64,000 nt of DNA from DASRQK01 sp040392005 (lineage in GTDB: Bacteria > Bacteroidota > Bacteroidia > Sphingobacteriales > Sphingobacteriaceae). Position 1 is the stretch's first letter. Every line of letters begins with the position of its first letter. Both the position numbers and the translations under genes were made by a program. Under the pieces are notes generated by a model. The model saw only the letters and a program-made list of their open reading frames with translations. It was not told the DNA's origin and did no database searches. The DNA is taken from contig JBEBWT010000005.1 of assembly GCA_040392005.1 (NCBI GenBank), forward strand, positions 22,064 to 86,063, written 5' to 3'. Positions 59,057 to 64,000 of the stretch are shown here, piece by piece.

Positions 59057-59545
59057 ATGAGTATGGACATCAAACAGATTCAGGACCTGATCAAATTCGT
59101 TGCGAAGTCAGGTGTCAATGAAGTGTCAATCGAAGAGAAAGATTTTAAAATCACAATAAAAACCAATCAGGAGCCCACCTATGTGACGGCCTCATTGCCG
59201 GCTCCGGTGGCTGCACCGCAAGCTGCGGCTGTTCCGGCTGCAGCATCTGCTGCTGCTCCTGAAAAACCGGCAGCAGGAGCCCCTGCCGCTACGGAAAGCT
59301 CCAATCTGGTCACCATCAAATCACCGATGATCGGTACCTTTTACCGTTCTTCCAGTCCGGACAAACCAGCGTTTGTGAATGTCGGTGACGAGATCACTGC
59401 CGGCAAGGTGATCTGTATTGTGGAGGCCATGAAACTGTTCAATGAGATCGAATCGGAAGTTTCCGGTAAGATCGTCAAAGTGCTGGTGGACGATGCCCAA
59501 CCGATCGAGTATGATCAACCTCTTTTCCTGGTAGATCCGAGCTAA
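59057..59545 (+). CDS. accB: Biotin carboxyl carrier protein of acetyl-CoA carboxylase
   Basis: 162 residues. N-terminal helix pair, Ala/Pro-rich linker (about 48-80), biotinyl domain (about 85-162) with biotin-accepting Lys126 in EAMKLFNE and the thumb-bearing CIVEAMK context. The ATG at 59057 or 59063 could be used. accC follows 24 bp later. Confidence 0.97.
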   Translation: MSMDIKQIQDLIKFVAKSGVNEVSIEEKDFKITIKTNQEPTYVTASLPAPVAAPQAAAVPAAASAAAPEKPAAGAPAATESSNLVTIKSPMIGTFYRSSSPDKPAFVNVGDEITAGKVICIVEAMKLFNEIESEVSGKIVKVLVDDAQPIEYDQPLFLVDPS

Positions 59546-59569
59546 AAGGATTTTATTAAATAGATTCGT

Positions 59570-60913
59570 ATGTTTAAAAAAATATTAATTGCCAACCGGG
59601 GTGAGATCGCACTGCGTATCATCCGCACCTGCCGTGAGATGGGGATCAAGAGTGTCGCTGTTTATTCGACAGCGGACCGGGACAGCCTGCATGTGCGGTT
59701 TGCGGATGAGGCAGTTTGTATCGGTCCTCCGGCCAGTAAGGATTCTTATCTGAATATTCCCAATATTATTTCGGCAGCGGAACTGACCAATGCGGATGCC
59801 ATCCATCCAGGCTATGGTTTTCTGTCGGAAAATGCCCGGTTTTCTTCCATTTGCAGCCAGTATGGTATCAAGTTTATTGGTGCTACGGCTGAGCAGATTG
59901 AGCAGATGGGCGATAAGGCCTCTGCCAAAGAAACCATGAAGAAGGCGGGTGTACCCATTGTCCCCGGTTCGGACGGCTTGCTGAGTGATGTGAAAGAAGG
60001 GGTGAAGGTTGCCAATGAGATTGGCTATCCGGTGATCCTGAAAGCGACCGCTGGTGGTGGTGGCCGGGGGATGCGCATTGTCTGGAAGGATGAAGAGTTT
60101 GAACCCGCATGGGATTCGGCCAGGCAGGAAGCTGGTGCGGCCTTTGGCAATGACGGGATTTATCTGGAGAAATACGTGGAAGATCCGCGTCACATTGAGA
60201 TTCAGGTAGTGGGAGATCAGTACGGCACCGTTTGCCACTTGTCCGAAAGGGACTGTTCGATCCAGCGCCGTCACCAGAAACTGGTGGAGGAATCCCCATC
60301 TCCTTTTATGACCCCGGAACTTCGCAAGAAAATGGGTGATGCTGCCATCAAAGGGGCAAAGGCCGTCAATTATGAGGGAGCAGGTACTATCGAGTTTTTG
60401 GTGGACAAGCACCGGAATTTCTATTTTATGGAAATGAATACCCGGATCCAGGTGGAGCATCCGGTCACCGAAGAAGTGATTAATTTTGACCTGATCAAGG
60501 AACAGATCAAGGTGGCCGCGGGTATTCCGATTTCGGGAAAAAACTATGAGCCGACCATGCATTCCATCGAGTGCCGGATCAATGCGGAAGATCCGTTCAA
60601 TAATTTCCGTCCTTCGCCCGGCAAGATTACCAACTTCCATGCTCCGGGTGGACACGGGGTACGTGTGGATACACATGTCTATGCGGGCTATGTGATTCCT
60701 CCCAATTATGATTCGATGATTGCCAAGCTGATCTGTACGGCACAGACCCGCGAGGAGGCCCTCAATACGATGGAGCGGGCGTTGAGCGAATTTGTAGTGG
60801 AAGGAATGAAAACTACGATCCCGCTGCACCTGAGGCTGATGCGCGATCCGAATTTCAGGGCCGGCAACTTTACCACCAAGTTTATGGAGACCTTCGACCT
60901 GAGTGAAGACTGA
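59570..60913 (+). CDS. accC: Biotin carboxylase (AccC)
   Basis: ATP-dependent carboxylation of biotin on AccB. 447 residues. ATP-grasp: MFKKILIANRGEIALRIIRTCRE start, glycine-rich loop GGGGRGMRI, MEMNTRIQVEHPVTEE. Length and motifs match bacterial AccC. The AccA/AccD subunits are not in the window. Confidence 0.98.
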   Translation: MFKKILIANRGEIALRIIRTCREMGIKSVAVYSTADRDSLHVRFADEAVCIGPPASKDSYLNIPNIISAAELTNADAIHPGYGFLSENARFSSICSQYGIKFIGATAEQIEQMGDKASAKETMKKAGVPIVPGSDGLLSDVKEGVKVANEIGYPVILKATAGGGGRGMRIVWKDEEFEPAWDSARQEAGAAFGNDGIYLEKYVEDPRHIEIQVVGDQYGTVCHLSERDCSIQRRHQKLVEESPSPFMTPELRKKMGDAAIKGAKAVNYEGAGTIEFLVDKHRNFYFMEMNTRIQVEHPVTEEVINFDLIKEQIKVAAGIPISGKNYEPTMHSIECRINAEDPFNNFRPSPGKITNFHAPGGHGVRVDTHVYAGYVIPPNYDSMIAKLICTAQTREEALNTMERALSEFVVEGMKTTIPLHLRLMRDPNFRAGNFTTKFMETFDLSED

Positions 60914-60934
60914 ATGCTGTAAGGGAAGGGAGCG

Positions 60935-61816
60935 ATGAGTAAACTGTCGAGTAAGAAGCTGATTGCGGCCATCAAGGACAAGGGCAAGAACCTGGAGGCA
61001 GAGATGTCATTCTTTGAGCATCTGGAGGTACTGCGTTGGCACCTTGTGCGGTCGGCCATTGCGGTAGTTGTTTTTACCATTTTCGCATTTGCATTTTACG
61101 ATTTCATTTTTGATGATATCGTGATGGGCCCCAGACATGCTGATTTCTGGACGTACCGGATGATGTGCCGCCTGGGCGAATGGCTGAATATCGATGGTTT
61201 CTGTGTGACTGAAGTGCCGGGGACCATTATCAATACCCAGATGGCCGGTCAGTTTATTATGCAGATCAATTCGGCTTTGCTGATCGCGGTCATGCTGGGC
61301 TTCCCGTATCTGCTGTATGAGATCTGGTTGTTTATCAAGCCTGCGCTGAATGATGTGGAACGCAGATCTGCCAGTGGCTTTGTCCTGTATGCCACTCTGC
61401 TCTTTTTGCTGGGTGTCTGCTTCGGATATTTTGTGGTCACACCGCTGTCGGTCACTTTTCTATCCAATTACTCGATCAGTGACTCGATTTCCAATACCAT
61501 TACCATCCAGTCGTATCTTTCTTTTGTGGCAACCCTTTCGCTGGGCTGCGGGATTGTGTTTGAATTGCCGATCATCGTTTATATTTTGTCCCGGATCGGA
61601 TTACTGACACCGCAGTTTATGCGTTCGACCCGCCGGTATGCTGTGGTCATTATTTTGCTGCTTGCAGCCATCATCACTCCTACACCGGATGTCATCACCA
61701 TGCTGACGGTCAGTTTTCCCATGTTTTTGCTTTATGAGGTGAGTATTTTGATTTCTGCCCGGGTTTTCCGTAAATTGCAAGCGAAAGAATTACAGTTTTA
61801 TCAGGGGACTGAGTAG
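60935..61816 (+). CDS. tatC: Twin-arginine translocase subunit TatC
   Basis: 293 residues with six membrane helices and the N-terminal MSFFEHLEVLRWHLVRSA motif with the conserved Glu and Leu (signal-peptide site). Has a long N-terminal cytoplasmic extension (about 22 residues, Lys-rich) and an insert in the first periplasmic loop (about 60-100), as in other Bacteroidota TatC. Works with TatA at 44894. Confidence 0.95.
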   Translation: MSKLSSKKLIAAIKDKGKNLEAEMSFFEHLEVLRWHLVRSAIAVVVFTIFAFAFYDFIFDDIVMGPRHADFWTYRMMCRLGEWLNIDGFCVTEVPGTIINTQMAGQFIMQINSALLIAVMLGFPYLLYEIWLFIKPALNDVERRSASGFVLYATLLFLLGVCFGYFVVTPLSVTFLSNYSISDSISNTITIQSYLSFVATLSLGCGIVFELPIIVYILSRIGLLTPQFMRSTRRYAVVIILLLAAIITPTPDVITMLTVSFPMFLLYEVSILISARVFRKLQAKELQFYQGTE

Positions 61817-61879
61817 GGGGCTGAGTGAGAAAATCGGTTGAATATTAAATAATTCAAAGTTCCATAAATTACGTTTAGG

Positions 61880-62323
61880 ATGTCTGGATCAATTAAGATA
61901 GCGATCGGCGCCGATCATGCCGGTTTTGAATACAAGAGTAAGCTGATTGCCCATTTGTCGGCGGGTGGCTTTGAATTACAGGATTTTGGGACCTATTCTG
62001 CGGACTCGGTGGATTATCCCGATTTTGCTCATCCGGTGGCTTCGGCAGTGGAGAGTACTGATTTTGATTCTGGGATTTTGATCTGTGGCAGTGCCAATGG
62101 GGTGGCCATTACGGCCAATAAGCACCAGGGTATCCGGGCAGCGATCTGCTGGACCGAAGAAATTGCTGCGCTCGCCCGGCAGCATAATAATGCCAATATA
62201 CTCTGTATCCCTGCCCGCTTTGTCAGTGAAGAGGAAATGAAGGCGATTGCCAACCGTTTCTTTGCCACAGCATTTGAAGGAGGACGGCATGCCAACCGTG
62301 TGAATAAAATTGCCTGTCAATAG
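61880..62323 (+). CDS. rpiB: Ribose-5-phosphate isomerase B
   Basis: Interconverts ribose 5-phosphate and ribulose 5-phosphate. 147 residues: GADHAGFEYK start, LICGSANGVAITANKHQGIRAA with catalytic Cys, and HNNANILCIPARF. The CGSANG variant replaces the usual CGTGxG loop, as is usual in this phylum. Confidence 0.93.
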   Translation: MSGSIKIAIGADHAGFEYKSKLIAHLSAGGFELQDFGTYSADSVDYPDFAHPVASAVESTDFDSGILICGSANGVAITANKHQGIRAAICWTEEIAALARQHNNANILCIPARFVSEEEMKAIANRFFATAFEGGRHANRVNKIACQ

Positions 62324-62484
62324 ACTCCGGCGGCATACATAAAACTACTGTTACAATTTTTTATCTTAAGGGAATTGCCCTATATTGGGGCCAATATTGT
62401 TTGGGGACCTGCGGGATTGAATCTTCAGGATTGAATTATTAAAGGACCCATCTGACAGAGAAAACTAAATTATAATATAAACAG

Positions 62485-64000
62485 ATGAAAAAATCATTAT
62501 TAGTGTTGTTGGCTGCCTTCTTTTGTGGCAGTGTGATGGCTCAGGTAAATCCTGACCCCGTTCAGAAGAAATATGCCGCAGAAATTACGGTCGATGGCGC
62601 TTACAAGCACTTGTCCGTGCTGACATCCGATGAGTTTGCAGGACGCGGGACCGGTGAGGAAGGTGCGGCCAAATCTGCTGAGTATATCAGGAATGAGTTT
62701 CAGCGTCTGGGCCTGAAAGGGATCGTCGATGGTTCTTCTTACTACCAGCCGGTGAAGATGGCCAAATCTACTTTTGAAGTCTCGAACTTTGAATTGAACA
62801 AGAAAAGCTATGAAAACGGCAAGCATTTTATGTTTTCGGGTTCAGCTCCTGCGACTACTGTCCGGGAAAATGACTTTGTGTTCATTGGTTATGGGATCAC
62901 GGAGGGTGCTTATGACGATTTTGCAGGAGTCGATGTGGCCGGCAAGGTCGTATTGCTGATCAATGAGGGCGAGCCGATGGATGCCCAGGGCAATTCATTG
63001 ATCACCGGTACAAAAGATCTTTCTGAATGGAGCACTTCACGCAATAAACGCTTGCAGGCAGTGAATGCCAAAAATCCAAAATTGATCCTGGCCGTGTCCA
63101 GTTCGGTTGCACAGACGTTGCAACGTTTTGGCGGTCGTTTGAATCGTCCGCGGATTGCATTGGAAGAAAATCTGGTAGGCGGGCCCAATCAGAGTGCCGT
63201 GGCCGTGGTCAGTCTGACGGAAGAAGCCGCTGATCATCTGCTGTCGGCCTCAAAAAATTCATTGGCCGGATTGAAGCAGGCGATCAACAGTACCGGTAAG
63301 GCACAGAGTAAAAAACTGAAGGGTCAGGTGCGGGCTTCTTATGGTGCGAAGATTGAACCATTTGCAGATAATAATGTGCTTGGGCTCCTGGAAGGTACCG
63401 ATAAGAAAGATGAGGTACTGGTCATTATGGGTCACTATGACCATGAAGGCGTGAATGCTGATGGCGCAATCTTGCGCGGTGCGGATGATAATGGATCCGG
63501 TACGGTCGGTGTGCTGGAGGTAGCCCGTGCATTTGCTGCGGCAGCAAAGGATGGCAACAGACCAAAAAGAAGCATTCTGTTTATCGGACTATGCGCAGAG
63601 GAAAAAGGTCTGATCGGATCCGATTATTACACACGTTATCCGATTATTCCGCTGGCAAATACAGTTGCTTGCCTCAATATGGATATGATCGGACGGATCG
63701 ATGATAAACATCTGAATGAAAACCATAACTACATCCATGTCATGGGTGCGGACAAGTTGAGCTCGGAACTGCATGAGATCAATTACAATGCGAATGCCGC
63801 TTATACCCATATGGAGTTGGATACCACTTATAATGATCCAAAGGATCCACAACGTTTGTATTACCGTTCTGACCATTATAACTTTGCGAAGCATGGTATT
63901 CCGTCTATTTTCTATTTCAGCGGATTGCATCCTCATTACCATACACCAGAAGATACGCTCGATAAGATTGATTTCGAGATGTTGGTGAAGCGTGCCAAAT
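62485..64000 (+). CDS. M28 family zinc peptidase (cut by the window end)
   Basis: Open from ATG 62485 for 505 codons to the window edge; it has no stop in the window. Signal peptide (about 1-20, FFCGSVMAQ), then a PA-like inserted domain (GKVVLLINEGEPMD) and the M28 core with all ligands visible: GHYDHEG, ADDNGSGTVGV, CAEEKGLIGS (catalytic Glu), NMDMIGR and HPHYHTPEDTLD. Secreted or periplasmic. Similar to the lipoprotein M28 at 20598 but not anchored by a lipobox. Confidence 0.93.
   Translation, partial: MKKSLLVLLAAFFCGSVMAQVNPDPVQKKYAAEITVDGAYKHLSVLTSDEFAGRGTGEEGAAKSAEYIRNEFQRLGLKGIVDGSSYYQPVKMAKSTFEVSNFELNKKSYENGKHFMFSGSAPATTVRENDFVFIGYGITEGAYDDFAGVDVAGKVVLLINEGEPMDAQGNSLITGTKDLSEWSTSRNKRLQAVNAKNPKLILAVSSSVAQTLQRFGGRLNRPRIALEENLVGGPNQSAVAVVSLTEEAADHLLSASKNSLAGLKQAINSTGKAQSKKLKGQVRASYGAKIEPFADNNVLGLLEGTDKKDEVLVIMGHYDHEGVNADGAILRGADDNGSGTVGVLEVARAFAAAAKDGNRPKRSILFIGLCAEEKGLIGSDYYTRYPIIPLANTVACLNMDMIGRIDDKHLNENHNYIHVMGADKLSSELHEINYNANAAYTHMELDTTYNDPKDPQRLYYRSDHYNFAKHGIPSIFYFSGLHPHYHTPEDTLDKIDFEMLVKRAK

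Noticed and set aside
59585..60829. 414-codon open frame opposite accC
   Set aside because: Antisense to accC, no ribosome-binding site or promoter, no family match.

Overview
The window is a chromosomal segment of a Bacteroidota bacterium, most likely of the Saprospiria or a nearby class (the phylum is firm, the class is a guess). Evidence: the gliding/type IX secretion genes gldD and porD; families largely confined to this phylum (DUF4293, DUF4249, DUF4292, FKBP lipoproteins, a TonB receptor with an N-terminal carboxypeptidase-like domain); and repeated use of the Bacteroidota promoter signature TAnnTTTG (-7), in several places with a TTG/TTTG (-33) element 19-21 bp upstream. Genes are dense and the content is mostly housekeeping. 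There is one tRNA. No rRNA, phage, CRISPR array or recognisable insertion sequence was seen.

Layout. 0-7 kb: a cut-off gene, mfd, a DUF4293 membrane protein, a TPR membrane protein, ung, a DUF6695-like protein and an Lrp-type regulator. 7-12 kb: sufB-sufC-sufD followed by a DUF4249 protein. 12-19 kb: an ALDH7-type dehydrogenase, a TPR protein, aroE, gldD, a metallo-beta-lactamase-fold hydrolase and a LolC/E-like permease. 19-26.6 kb: an AAA/DUF4143 ATPase behind tandem repeats, a four-helix membrane protein, an M28 peptidase, a SprT-like protein, porD, recN and fabI. 26.6-32.5 kb: surface-protein region with three lipoproteins (two FKBP-type), a thioredoxin-like protein, a TonB receptor with a CxxC in its plug and a His-rich membrane protein. 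32.5-41 kb: recA, ribBA, an LptF/G permease, a START-like protein, tRNA-Met, a HicAB pair, and rplM-rpsI-rpsB-tsf. 41-47.6 kb: TPR, DUF4292, EnvC-like, TatA, lytic transglycosylase, PyrR-like and NlpC/P60 proteins. 47.6-53 kb: a threonine operon with an attenuator (leader peptide, terminator, thrA-thrB-thrC). 53-56 kb: a short metal-receptor-like protein, a small membrane protein, a second AAA/DUF4143 ATPase behind tandem repeats and a LytTR response regulator. 56-62.3 kb: yceD-rpmF-plsX-fabH-accB-accC, then tatC and rpiB. The window ends inside a second M28 peptidase.

Functional themes are fatty-acid synthesis (fabI, plsX, fabH, accBC), Fe-S cluster assembly, threonine synthesis, ribosomal proteins, envelope and lipoprotein biogenesis, and DNA repair (mfd, ung, recN, recA).

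The least explained signals are non-coding. (1) Two hairpins at 26.65-26.94 kb carry a closely similar 34-35 nt loop on perfect stems of unrelated sequence, both in sense orientation in the 3' regions of two convergent genes. (2) Both AAA/DUF4143 ATPase genes are preceded by tandem 32-33 bp repeats, and each repeat contains a promoter -7 element. (3) A related palindrome occurs at 4.23 kb and 50.5 kb. (4) Several -7 elements lie so close to start codons that leaderless or nearly leaderless mRNAs are predicted. (5) A Thr/Ile-rich thr leader peptide is followed by a clear attenuator.
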